Below are positions 7,569 to 15,682 of a stretch of 46,247 bases of DNA, piece by piece. The translations under genes were made by a program, and so were the position numbers. Numbering within the stretch: the first letter of the stretch is position 1; the number at the start of each line of letters is the position of its first letter. The notes beneath the pieces were generated by a model. That model did not search any database. It saw only the letters and a list, made by a program, of their open reading frames with translations, and was not told where the DNA came from. Origin of the DNA: Microcoleus sp. FACHB-1515 (lineage in GTDB: Bacteria; Cyanobacteriota; Cyanobacteriia; Elainellales; Elainellaceae); the NCBI RefSeq assembly GCF_014696105.1, contig NZ_JACJPO010000006.1, forward strand, positions 1 to 46,247, in the 5' to 3' direction.

Positions 7569-9572
7569 ATGATTAAAGTTCTATTTCTGACTTCAGATCC
7601 TACCGATACTAATCGACTTCGTCTAGGACAAGAGCTACGAGATATCCGAGAGCGGCTTCAACTTGCTAAGCTACGAGATAGCTTCATATTGGAATCGCGT
7701 GAATCTGTTCGGCCAAGAGACATATCTCAAGCAATTTTCGATGTTAACCCCCAGATCGTCCACTTTTCAGGACATGGGACGAGCTTGGGAGAACTTTGCT
7801 TTGAGCATTTATCAGGAAAGACTCAAACTATAGCATCTGAAGCCTTAGCGAGTTTATTCGAGTTAGTTTCTGAACAAGTCAGATGTGTAGTGTTAAATGC
7901 CTGTTATTCAGAATCTCAAGCGAAGGCTATCACTGAGCATATTCCTTTTGTTGTTGGAATGAATAAGGCGATTGGTGACACAGCAGCAATCGCGTTTGCT
8001 GTTGGTTTTTACAAAGCTTTGGGAGCAGGTCGTTCTTATGAAGATGCTTATAAATTTGGATGTGTTGAGCTTAAGCTGGAGGGTATTCCAGAACATCTGA
8101 CTGCAATTCTTCATAACAAGAAAGCTTCCCTCAGTAAAGAGCAACTGCTGGACATTTCTCAGCTATCTGAAGTGGGTGACCAAGATAAGCCATTTGAGCA
8201 GTGCAAGTCTCAAACAATAGATTTAAGCAATGCTTGGGCTAAAATACAGGATTCTCTTAACAGCCCCAAGCAACTGAGAGAAATGTTTCGTGCGTTGTAT
8301 TTGCTAATTAAAATTGATCAGTACCAAGATGTAGAAAGTAACAATGGCTTGTGGGGTTGGTCTGTTTGTGATGCCTTTCGGAAGAAAGAAGTTGCAATTT
8401 CTCTAGAGGAAGAGCCTCGTAGAGCTAGCTTGCTAGTAAGCTATTTTGCTCAATCTGCGATTAACGAGTTTCTTCAATCTCTGAATTTGCAGCAGGGAGA
8501 GCAAATGAGAGAAACGCTCCTTGATTTTTGCTACGATCACCAGTTTGGTTATTTTGGTCAACCGAGAGATACCTTAATTTCAGTTGATGCTGGAACAAGA
8601 GGTCAAACTATTCCTCAAAACATCCGACATACTGTTAACTCTGCAAAAGCGTTACTTTTGCTCAAAAATCCTAACGACATAGGCGTTATACAGTCTGTTG
8701 TTAGTTATCTAAAGACTTGTAAAGAAGATCGTTTATGGTCAGAAGAACCTTTTCCATATCGGCGCAATGCTACTCCAGATTGTAAAACCTGCTCTCAGGT
8801 TCTAGAGCTTTTTAGCTTACTTGAAAGCTCCCCTTTGTTCTTCAATTCCCTTACCCATGAGGATCAAGAATGGTTGGAAAAACGCCAATCTGAAGGGCTA
8901 AATTGGCTCAGAGGACACAAGTATCAAAGAGTCCTGTGGGACTATAAAGTAGATACTCACAAACAGTCAAGTGATAGCGTTCTAACTTTATTCCATACAG
9001 CATGTGTTCTCTATTGTTGCAGATTTTATCTGTGTTACGACTCGCAAAGAGTTTTTGAGTCTTCTATTTCGGAATTACTTTCTTTGCTTAAAACAGGACC
9101 TCATTTTGGTTTACTACCTGTGAGCAAACTTGATTCTCGCCCTCACTTATGTCATACAGCATTTTTTATTTGCAGTCTTTTTCAAAAAGTAAGTACGTTT
9201 GATGATGAGCGACTGAAACTTGTTGCTCAGTCACTTGATTCAATTGCTGAGTACTTTACCACTCAGTTTTGTCATGATTCCCTAGATGTAGATATCCCGG
9301 AGCTTGATCATTATGCGGATGGCTGGGCTTTGATGCTACATCTATCAGCTTATCTTGGCGGTGCGAAAGGTCAAGGTTTGTCTGTAGAAGATATTCAACA
9401 TCTAGACAAGCAAGCTGAGAACCTAACGTTTTTAATCAATGAGGGTGTTTCAAAACGGTTAGGCTTGAGTGCATGGAAAGTAGAAGTTCAAAATGTACTA
9501 GGAGATTTTTCGTATCTTTGGTATCTCGTATATCAGCGAATAATAAAGCAAAGAGAATTAAAGATGTTCTGA
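7569..9572 (+). CDS. CHAT-domain (caspase-like) protease with a helical C-terminal region
   Basis: The N-terminal ~190 residues form a CHAT caspase-like peptidase: MIKVLFLTSDPTDTNRLRLG, catalytic His69 in HFSGHG and Cys112 in VLNACYS. The remaining ~470 residues are helical with repeated helical-hairpin spacing and Trp/Leu-rich segments. They resemble an α/α-toroid of the prenyltransferase/terpene-cyclase-like fold, though I see no QW or DxDD signature, so this is only a suggestion. CHAT proteases are usually activated by a sensor to cleave a partner. The ATG at 7569 opens the conserved strand; a GTG at 7554 is also in frame. The gene is AT-rich and lacks HIP1 octamers, unlike its surroundings, which suggests acquisition. 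It is followed after 50 bp by a diiron-enzyme-like gene. Confidence 0.85.
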   Translation: MIKVLFLTSDPTDTNRLRLGQELRDIRERLQLAKLRDSFILESRESVRPRDISQAIFDVNPQIVHFSGHGTSLGELCFEHLSGKTQTIASEALASLFELVSEQVRCVVLNACYSESQAKAITEHIPFVVGMNKAIGDTAAIAFAVGFYKALGAGRSYEDAYKFGCVELKLEGIPEHLTAILHNKKASLSKEQLLDISQLSEVGDQDKPFEQCKSQTIDLSNAWAKIQDSLNSPKQLREMFRALYLLIKIDQYQDVESNNGLWGWSVCDAFRKKEVAISLEEEPRRASLLVSYFAQSAINEFLQSLNLQQGEQMRETLLDFCYDHQFGYFGQPRDTLISVDAGTRGQTIPQNIRHTVNSAKALLLLKNPNDIGVIQSVVSYLKTCKEDRLWSEEPFPYRRNATPDCKTCSQVLELFSLLESSPLFFNSLTHEDQEWLEKRQSEGLNWLRGHKYQRVLWDYKVDTHKQSSDSVLTLFHTACVLYCCRFYLCYDSQRVFESSISELLSLLKTGPHFGLLPVSKLDSRPHLCHTAFFICSLFQKVSTFDDERLKLVAQSLDSIAEYFTTQFCHDSLDVDIPELDHYADGWALMLHLSAYLGGAKGQGLSVEDIQHLDKQAENLTFLINEGVSKRLGLSAWKVEVQNVLGDFSYLWYLVYQRIIKQRELKMF

Positions 9573-9622
9573 CTGACAGAAGTAAGTGATTTGAGCAGTA
9601 GATTTTTACCTGAAGAAGAAAA

Positions 9623-10351
9623 ATGGAAAGACTCAGTATCACTCAAGTTCCCGACAACCTGATTCAAGCTCAAGATGAACATCGCTGGCTCATTCAAATT
9701 ATTGAGAGAGTAGAGCAAGAATCCCAATTAATGCCTTTTTATCAATCAATCTCAAACGCGAATCAAATTGAGGACTTTAAGTGGACAGTTCAACTTTTCC
9801 ATCACTCTCGTACTCTTCCCCGCTTTATTGGACTTGTCCTCGCCCAAGATCCTGACGATTCAATGATGCGATTTTATGCTGAGCACTTAAGCAATGAAGC
9901 ACCTCATTCGAGTTGGCTGCTAGAATGGATGACTCATCACGGGATAGTTCATTCTGAAAGCGAAGCCTGTTTACTGAAGCCCAGTGTTGCTACTAATTCT
10001 TGTATAAACTATGGTGCGCGTCTTGCTCAGTTAAATGATAGAGAAGCATGGCTGATTGGTATAAATTGTGGGATTGAGAAAGCTTCGCACCAGTTGTTTT
10101 CAACTATCGAACCAATTCTGTCTGAAATTGGTTTAAGCCACGCTTATTTCAAGACTCATGTTATAGCAGACGAACACCATTCAACAGAAGCACTTACTCT
10201 AGTTAGTTGTCTCGATCCGCAATCTAAACGAGCTTTATACTTGCGTGACTTGCTTCTAGAAGGGCTTAGTTTGTGGTATGGAATGCTAAATTCATGGGTT
10301 GGAGTCAACTATATTCCTCTTTTTAATGGTGATGGCTCTTTATTTCCATAA
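9623..10351 (+). CDS. Heme-oxygenase-like diiron (HDO) family protein
   Basis: The all-helical 242-residue protein has a ligand arrangement typical of heme-oxygenase-like diiron oxidases and iron-containing redox enzymes (CADD/UndA/PqqC-like): ENEAPH-type segment with E92-x2-H95 (E87 also near), E152 in NCGIEKASHQLF, and H179-x3-D183-x2-H186 in THVIADEHH. Members use O2 and iron to cleave C-C or C-N bonds or to make N-oxides; the substrate here is unknown. It has a purine-rich GAAGAAG ribosome-binding site and follows the CHAT protease on the same strand, with the same low HIP1 content, so the two were probably acquired and are expressed together. Whether it is a substrate, an effector or a metabolic partner of the protease is open. 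Confidence 0.75.
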   Translation: MERLSITQVPDNLIQAQDEHRWLIQIIERVEQESQLMPFYQSISNANQIEDFKWTVQLFHHSRTLPRFIGLVLAQDPDDSMMRFYAEHLSNEAPHSSWLLEWMTHHGIVHSESEACLLKPSVATNSCINYGARLAQLNDREAWLIGINCGIEKASHQLFSTIEPILSEIGLSHAYFKTHVIADEHHSTEALTLVSCLDPQSKRALYLRDLLLEGLSLWYGMLNSWVGVNYIPLFNGDGSLFP

Positions 10352-10544
10352 GGATGTGTACACTCGTGTAGTACAGGATAATAATCCAGTTAGAGTGAAC
10401 TGACAAAGTTGGTCAGTGTTGTAGCAGAGCCGACTCGCAGTCGCTCAGCCGGAACGTTCGACCATCCCGTTTGGGAGCGATCGCACCCACAGACGGCAGC
10501 AGTCCACTACCAACCTGACTCAATCAGCAATCCCGATCGCCAGC

Positions 10545-11087
10545 TTACAACTGAACAGTTGTGTAGGAAGCATTGAGAATTTGCTCTCTACCAGATCGAT
10601 TTTTCCCATCCCAAATTAGTAGGGAAAGAATGATGAATCCCACTGCGATCGCCACTCGATATCGCTCCAGCCAACCGAATGAAAGGCGCGGCAACTGCGG
10701 TAGTTGTGGCCGAAAAATCGGGTAGATATTATCAGGCTCGCTTGCCTGCCAATAGGTATCTCGATCGACAAACGACACGCGAATTCCCTCTTTCGCTAGC
10801 TCTCTAGCCGTGTGCAATGCGCTTCTGGCTGACTGGTCATCTTTAGGCATCTGTCCCACAATCCAAAGTTCATCTTTTTTGAGTCGCTTCTGGTATCTTT
10901 CACCCTGCCCAACGGCTTGAAAGATTGCGTCTCTGGTGAGCGTTTTCTTGAGTTCAATCACGGCACGATCGATCACAATATCGGCTCGCAATCCACCACA
11001 CCAAACTTCTTCTTTTGGCTGAATGCCTTTCAATCGCAACACTTGTAGGCAGTAGTCTTGTAGTTCTTTTTCAGTGTTGAATTGCAT
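10545..11087 (-). CDS. Membrane-anchored PD-(D/E)XK-like nuclease-fold protein
   Basis: The 180-residue protein starts with a region of the form QDYCLQVLRLKG, then GGLRADIVIDRAVIELKKTL (D...ExK) and AIFQAVGQGERYQKRL, matching the core and the Q-helix of PD-(D/E)XK nuclease folds as in restriction-like or Holliday-junction-resolvase-like families. A single transmembrane helix follows near residues 145-162 (VAIAVGFIILSLLIW). The TAATG overlap with the upstream ATPase gene shows translational coupling. In context it is the last member of a membrane-associated operon and may act on DNA at the membrane with the ATPase. Confidence 0.65.
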   Translation of the reverse strand: MQFNTEKELQDYCLQVLRLKGIQPKEEVWCGGLRADIVIDRAVIELKKTLTRDAIFQAVGQGERYQKRLKKDELWIVGQMPKDDQSARSALHTARELAKEGIRVSFVDRDTYWQASEPDNIYPIFRPQLPQLPRLSFGWLERYRVAIAVGFIILSLLIWDGKNRSGREQILNASYTTVQL

Positions 11088-13264
11088 TAGTTTTCGTCTC
11101 CGAAATATTGAGAGAGAACGTTTTCAGACTTGGACTTACCGCAAGCATTACAGGTGTAATACTTAACGCCTCTACTGGATTTGGTTTTGGTGTAACGGCC
11201 TGTCTTGCAGCCAATGCAGTTAGCCCCGAAGAAGGGGGTGACTGGCAGCGCGGCTGCAACGGTAGAATCAGCATTTGGCGCTACTTGTGCAGTCGATGCA
11301 GCAACGGCAGAATCAGCATTGCCTGCATTGCTGCCATCGATCGCAGCCCGTGCAGCTTGACTCGCTGTTGAATTGCTTTCCGTGTTATCACGTAAAATAT
11401 CTTTGATTCGATACTTACCAAAGTCAGGCAGTTCGATGAAGTAGGGTAGCTTTTGAGGCTCCATGACGATCGCAAATCGATAGGCATCCACATCTGCATC
11501 TTGACCCGTTGCCATCTTGCCCAGTTCATCATTTTGGGCACTGCAATATTCAGTGAGCTTGTCTGCAATTTGAGTCAGCTTGTCTTTTGTCTTTTGGGAC
11601 AAGTTGCTATTTGTAATCGCATCATAGACATTCGAGCCAATATGCAGATTGACCACGTTATTGAAGTCGGTGCGTTGCATTCCTCGGTAGTTAGAGGCGT
11701 TCGCATTTTGCCCGATGAAAGCACATCGAATTGTTTTGTGAGATGCCTGTTTGACGATCGCTTTGATGCTTTTGGTTGTACTGCTATCAACCTCAATGGT
11801 TGAGTCAATTTCATCGAACACATAGATGTCATCATCAACCACATCTTGATCCATCAGACTCGCTAGTTCAGCTAACCCTTTTGTGCTTTCGCTGTGAGAC
11901 TTGCCAATGGCCTCGATCGACCAGTGGTTTTTGACTGAGTTCGATTGCGGATCGTAGAGCTTGACTTGGCCGCTTCTTGCCACCAGCATTGCATAGATGA
12001 CATTGCGGGCAGTGGGAGATTTACCGGATTCAGAACCGCCCGTGATTCTGATGCGTTGCCATTCTCCAGCAATCTCAAGAAACTGCTCTGAAGACTTCCA
12101 CAGCTTCTTGATGTCTTCTTTTGAGGTGCGTTCTTTGGCGCTGTGCTGAATGGTGCAATGCAGCATCCAGCGATCCGCATCGAACCCGAAAGCCGGAAAG
12201 GATTTCAGCCGCAATTCAGCTTGAATTTCATTTTTGATTGTCTCACTATTGAGAACCTGCTTGTAGTTGGCTGAATGCTCATTCAGGTTGTGGAAGAACA
12301 GCCAGATCACATCTTCCGATCGCCCTTCTTTGATTTCGACGCGATCGCAGCGGTATTCCTGGGTGTTCCACAGGTAGTCAATAATTTTGTTGGCGCGTTT
12401 GACCGCTTCGGTATTGCCTGTGAAATGTAACGGTTTCTTTAGCTCCAGAATGTTTTGCTGCGCGATCGCATACATCCGCTTGTAGTCATCCAGCGAGGTG
12501 CAAACTTCATCGATGCCGTTGTTGTAGATTTGGTCGATCTTGGGAATGGTGACTTTTTCAAAGCTCTCCAGCGATTGATCGGCTTCGGTCAGTTTGTGGT
12601 GCAGGCGATCGATTTCACTCGTCAGCCGCTCGATCTCTTGGTTAAGTTCGTCAATTCGCGCTTGGTAGCGGCCAACATTCTCGGTGATGTTTTGCTGCGC
12701 TTGGGCGTACCACTTGTTCGCCTGAATCGCTTTGACACGCTCCACGTTTTCGGATGCCTTCAGTGCCCAGTCCTTTTTGTAGTGGGACAGGTGGCAGCGA
12801 TCGCTGTCGTTGAGCTTGCGTTCGATCGCCGCGATCGTTGCCAGTTGCGTTGCAATTTTGGCTTGGAGGTCAGCGACTTGACTCTGGAGCGCTTGATTAT
12901 CACCATCTTGCTGCTGATTGAGCCGCACGGAGATGACCAGATCGTTTTCCAGCTTCACGACGCGGCTCTGGAGCGTTTGCACCTCTTTCTGAGCTTTGAG
13001 CGCAGCTTCAACCGTTTGTTGTTTGTCTCGATATTCGCGATCGAGTTCGGCTTTGAGATCGATGGTGGCCTGGGTGAGTTCTGCCGATCGATCGCGCATC
13101 GTGGCAACGGCGGCAGTCGAGCCAGCACCCAGACCCAGCGCAAACAACATTCGAGACAGATTTCCGGTATTGGATGCCCAGATGCCAAACAGGAAGCTAC
13201 CCGCGCACAGAACGGACACAGAACCGCCCAGCACTGCCCAGTCTTTTTTTGTTTTGATTTTCAC
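11087..13264 (-). CDS. Membrane-anchored coiled-coil P-loop ATPase with C-terminal zinc ribbon
   Basis: The 725-residue protein has two hydrophobic N-terminal segments (about 9-30 and 38-56), a long coiled coil (about 60-240), a middle domain, then an ATPase core with Walker A GGSESGKSPT (409-418) and Walker B DDIYVFDEID (478-487), and a C-terminal zinc ribbon CIGC...CNAC (about 682-708). The order of parts recalls membrane-tethered DNA-pumping ATPases of the FtsK/VirD4/Zot type, but the motifs do not fix a family. It starts at GTG 13264, placed 8 nt after GGAGG. It lies in an operon with small membrane proteins and a nuclease-fold protein, so DNA transfer, partition or DNA defence at the membrane are candidate roles. 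Confidence 0.7.
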   Translation of the reverse strand: MKIKTKKDWAVLGGSVSVLCAGSFLFGIWASNTGNLSRMLFALGLGAGSTAAVATMRDRSAELTQATIDLKAELDREYRDKQQTVEAALKAQKEVQTLQSRVVKLENDLVISVRLNQQQDGDNQALQSQVADLQAKIATQLATIAAIERKLNDSDRCHLSHYKKDWALKASENVERVKAIQANKWYAQAQQNITENVGRYQARIDELNQEIERLTSEIDRLHHKLTEADQSLESFEKVTIPKIDQIYNNGIDEVCTSLDDYKRMYAIAQQNILELKKPLHFTGNTEAVKRANKIIDYLWNTQEYRCDRVEIKEGRSEDVIWLFFHNLNEHSANYKQVLNSETIKNEIQAELRLKSFPAFGFDADRWMLHCTIQHSAKERTSKEDIKKLWKSSEQFLEIAGEWQRIRITGGSESGKSPTARNVIYAMLVARSGQVKLYDPQSNSVKNHWSIEAIGKSHSESTKGLAELASLMDQDVVDDDIYVFDEIDSTIEVDSSTTKSIKAIVKQASHKTIRCAFIGQNANASNYRGMQRTDFNNVVNLHIGSNVYDAITNSNLSQKTKDKLTQIADKLTEYCSAQNDELGKMATGQDADVDAYRFAIVMEPQKLPYFIELPDFGKYRIKDILRDNTESNSTASQAARAAIDGSNAGNADSAVAASTAQVAPNADSTVAAALPVTPFFGANCIGCKTGRYTKTKSSRGVKYYTCNACGKSKSENVLSQYFGDEN

Positions 13265-13290
13265 GCGATCGCCTCCGGCATGGGGTCTGT

Positions 13291-13317
13291 ACGCCCCTAG
13301 AGCCGTTCTAGGGGCGT
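13291..13317 (-). promoter_or_regulatory. Intercistronic hairpin, 11-bp perfect stem
   Basis: ACGCCCCTAGA (13291-13301) pairs perfectly with TCTAGGGGCGT (13307-13317) over a 5-nt loop. It sits in the 64-bp gap between the 258-residue gene and the ATPase gene. No T-run follows on either strand, so it looks like an mRNA stability or partial-attenuation element that lowers expression of the ATPase relative to the upstream genes. Confidence 0.6.
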
Positions 13318-13328
13318 TGGATAGGGGA

Positions 13329-14105
13329 TTAGCTCTCTAGCTTCTTCCGGGCTTCCGTGACGCTGTTTCTAGCTGAGTCCAAGGCAACTTTTAGCTCGTC
13401 TTTGATGACTGCTCGAAGATTGACTTCGTGATCGACATAAAGCTGAGCGTTCGCGTTTTTTTCCGTCTCCAAGTGGGTCTTGATTTGCGCTCCCTTGAAG
13501 CGCTCGTCGAGCGTCCGGCCTTTTTCCCGCAAGAGATCAACTTCTTTGAACCCATTGGTGCGAGTTTCCGCGTTCTTCGCCAGTCCCACCTCGTAGGCCA
13601 CGTCTGCCGCATCCATGCCAACCAAATAGTTGACCTGAGCCTTGCGGAAGTTCACCAGCGAGGTAGAAACATTGAGCGCAACACGGCTGGCAATCACCGC
13701 ACCTTTGGACTTCTCTTCCATCAACGCCAGCGATCGATTCTCCAACTTCACCGCATTGAGTTTTTCGGATGCGGCCAGCGCTTCCTCCTGATACTGGGCA
13801 TCCGTAACGCGAGGAATTGCACTGGTGGACGGGCGGTACAAATCCGTTGGCATCGAGCCAACGAAATCCGGCATTGAAAAATTGAGATCCGGTGCTTGCA
13901 AGACGGCTTCTAGTCCCTCAATAGTGGGCAAATTCGGACGCTCCGATCGTGGCACAGTCGGCAGGGTAGGGAATGGCCTAATGTTCGATGGCGGCGGCTC
14001 TGACGTTTCAGTTTGGGACTGCGTCGGCGTGAAATCGAAGTTGACATCAGTTGGAAATTCAGGTGCGGGTTCAGGGTCGGGCTGGTTGCGGCGGGAACGT
14101 GGCAT
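13329..14105 (-). CDS. Hypothetical protein of the membrane operon, disordered N-terminus plus helical C-terminus
   Basis: The 258-residue protein has a proline/threonine/glutamate-rich disordered first ~95 residues (PRSRRNQPDPEPAPEFPTD), then an extended helical region to the end rich in Ala/Glu/Lys (for instance QYQEEALAASEKLNAVKLEN). It has no transmembrane segment and no known domain. The ATG follows the previous stop by 3 nt, with GGAGAAG inside the preceding gene's end, so it is tightly coupled. The architecture suggests a scaffold or adaptor for the neighbouring membrane proteins. Confidence 0.7.
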   Translation of the reverse strand: MPRSRRNQPDPEPAPEFPTDVNFDFTPTQSQTETSEPPPSNIRPFPTLPTVPRSERPNLPTIEGLEAVLQAPDLNFSMPDFVGSMPTDLYRPSTSAIPRVTDAQYQEEALAASEKLNAVKLENRSLALMEEKSKGAVIASRVALNVSTSLVNFRKAQVNYLVGMDAADVAYEVGLAKNAETRTNGFKEVDLLREKGRTLDERFKGAQIKTHLETEKNANAQLYVDHEVNLRAVIKDELKVALDSARNSVTEARKKLES

Positions 14106-14108
14106 CGG

Positions 14109-14417
14109 TTACTTCTCCGGTTGGGTTGGGGTGGGTTGGGCGGTGGATTGAGTAGGGACAGGGACGTTGGCTCGATTCGTCACAATCACCGAGAGAACCA
14201 GGCCAGCCGTCGCACACAGCAGCAGGGTTTGCACCCATAGGAAGGTCTGGATACGCTCAAATTCTTGAGTCATTTTTCGAGTCTGTTCAGCCAGATTGCG
14301 ATCGAGGCGCTCCTGCTGAAGCTGTTGGCGCTCCTGCTGAATGGCATCCAAGCGCTCACGCCAAACAGCGGCGGACAATTCCACAAAGTCGGCGGGATCG
14401 GTGGGGTCGGTGGTCAT
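14109..14417 (-). CDS. Small single-pass membrane protein with coiled coil
   Basis: The 102-residue protein has a glutamine/arginine coiled coil (about 22-58, RLDAIQQERQQLQQERLDRN), one transmembrane helix (about 61-83, LWVQTLLLCATAGLVLSVIV), and a short Pro/Thr-rich tail. A clean AGGAAG ribosome-binding site precedes the ATG. It is a likely structural member of the membrane complex encoded by this operon. No family was recognised. Confidence 0.7.
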   Translation of the reverse strand: MTTDPTDPADFVELSAAVWRERLDAIQQERQQLQQERLDRNLAEQTRKMTQEFERIQTFLWVQTLLLCATAGLVLSVIVTNRANVPVPTQSTAQPTPTQPEK

Positions 14418-14436
14418 GATGTGGTCTTCCTAAACT

Positions 14437-14583
14437 TCAAGGGGACGGAGGGGAAGGCAGCGCTGCGATCGCGACCGAAAACCGGGTTGGGTGGGGGCGG
14501 TGCTGTGGTGCAAACCGAGGTAAACCCTGGAACCACCAAGCGATCAAGGCCGCGCTCAAGAACAGTAGAAAAGCGGCAATCAC
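14437..14583 (-). CDS. Very small membrane protein (48 residues)
   Basis: A GTG start at 14583 overlaps the stop of the upstream gene as GTGA. The product begins MIAAFLLFLSAALIAWWFQG, one clear transmembrane helix, followed by a Pro/His/Arg-rich tail ending PSPPSP. Coupling by overlap, the hydrophobic segment, and its position between two operon members with no other coding in the gap argue that it is real. It resembles the small membrane subunits that accompany larger membrane complexes. Confidence 0.5.
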   Translation of the reverse strand: MIAAFLLFLSAALIAWWFQGLPRFAPQHRPHPTRFSVAIAALPSPPSP

Positions 14584-15536
14584 AACACGCCTAAGCTCTG
14601 GAGAAATTGCGCTAGCCGCTTTTTTGCTTCGGTTTCTTCAGCCTTCACTGCTTGAGCTTGCGCCACCAATTCAAAATTCTCGTCAACTGCTTGCTTGCCC
14701 GCTTGAGTAATGGCAGCAAGCGCTTCATTGGCAAGCTCAATATCGCTTTTGCGCTGGCTGGTATCTGCCTTGATGCGATCGTTTTGAGCCTTCATCTGAA
14801 AAACAGTGGAGTGCAGCAGTTTTAAGCCTTCGAGAATCGTGGATTGATCGCCGTTTAGCTCGATCGATTGGAAGGTTTTGACTGGCTCAGGCTTCACATA
14901 CAGCGAGTGAATCGCAGCCAGTTCGCTTTGCTGATGGTCGTCAAGCAGTTGGATATGCGACTGCGGAACTACGATCGCGTTTGATTGCTCCGGTTCTGGC
15001 TCTGGCGTTGTTTCAGGCTCGATCGCAGGAGATTCCAACGTCGCAGTTTGAGCAGATGGGAGCGCTTGCAGTCGATCGCGATACTCCTCCGCCAGCACGA
15101 TCGCCCATTTCTTGCTCGATCCGGTGAAGTAGCGATGCCCTAAAAGCTCAACGGCTAGCAGGGTGTAGCGATCGGCCTGCCGCAAGTCAGTTTCAGCCAC
15201 ACCCGGCGCGATGTCTTGCACCAGCTTGATGAGATCAACAAACCACTTTTGAACCGATCGCTTCCCAACTTGATAGTGATCCGCGATCGCTTTGCAATAT
15301 TGCGCTTCGGCGGGTTTCCAGTGAGCGATCGAAAGCAACTCATCTACCGAGGTCAGTCGCGGCGTATTGGGTTCGCACTCCTCAGAAGTTTGGACAGATG
15401 CGACTGAAACATCATTCGCTGCGCCATTTGCGGGCAGTTCGGGCGTTTGGGCGTAGGCGCGATTCAAAGCGGTCGCATAGTCGATCGAAGGTTCGCAGGC
15501 AGGCTGAAGCTGAGCCACATCAAGGCTTTTTTCCAT
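14580..15536 (-). CDS. Hypothetical protein with helix-turn-helix, first gene of the membrane operon
   Basis: The 318-residue protein contains a helix-turn-helix-like segment at about 79-101 (AIADHYQVGKRSVQKWFVDL), a helical stretch, a Pro/Glu linker around 160-180 and a coiled-coil C-terminus. It starts at ATG 15536, preceded by GGAGAAA. As the leading gene next to an inverted-repeat operator (15614-15648), it is the best local candidate for the regulator of the divergent promoters, or for a DNA-binding adaptor of a plasmid maintenance complex. No named family was recognised. Confidence 0.65.
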   Translation of the reverse strand: MEKSLDVAQLQPACEPSIDYATALNRAYAQTPELPANGAANDVSVASVQTSEECEPNTPRLTSVDELLSIAHWKPAEAQYCKAIADHYQVGKRSVQKWFVDLIKLVQDIAPGVAETDLRQADRYTLLAVELLGHRYFTGSSKKWAIVLAEEYRDRLQALPSAQTATLESPAIEPETTPEPEPEQSNAIVVPQSHIQLLDDHQQSELAAIHSLYVKPEPVKTFQSIELNGDQSTILEGLKLLHSTVFQMKAQNDRIKADTSQRKSDIELANEALAAITQAGKQAVDENFELVAQAQAVKAEETEAKKRLAQFLQSLGVL

Positions 15537-15613
15537 GATTGGTTTCTCCGAAAAGGTGGTCGTAGGCGGCGATCGAGCGGTCGGTGCGAAGGCTTGTCGA
15601 TCGCTTGCGAACT

Positions 15614-15657
15614 AATTTAGCACACAATTTTATAGAACGTGCTAAATTTTTATAGAA
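15614..15657. promoter_or_regulatory. Divergent operator/promoter with perfect inverted repeat
   Basis: AATTTAGCAC (15614-15623) and GTGCTAAATT (15639-15648) are perfect inverted 10-mers separated by 15 bp. Overlapping them, TTTTATAGAA occurs twice in direct orientation at 15628-15637 and 15648-15657, 20 bp apart, and contains TATAGA-like -10 elements. The site lies between the leftward membrane operon and the rightward hypothetical gene at 15683, the place for a dimeric repressor to control both. Confidence 0.65.
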
Positions 15658-15682
15658 TCACTTTTCAGCTTGAAGTGGGAGA

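Noticed and set aside
10352-10544. Terminator or gene between the HDO gene and the membrane operon
   Set aside because: Only a weak GTGTACAC/GTAGTAC pairing and no convincing frame; nothing worth annotating.
12455-13300. 281-codon rightward frame opposite the membrane ATPase gene
   Set aside because: It is the antisense shadow of the coiled-coil region; its composition mirrors the real gene, which has a Shine-Dalgarno sequence and Walker motifs.
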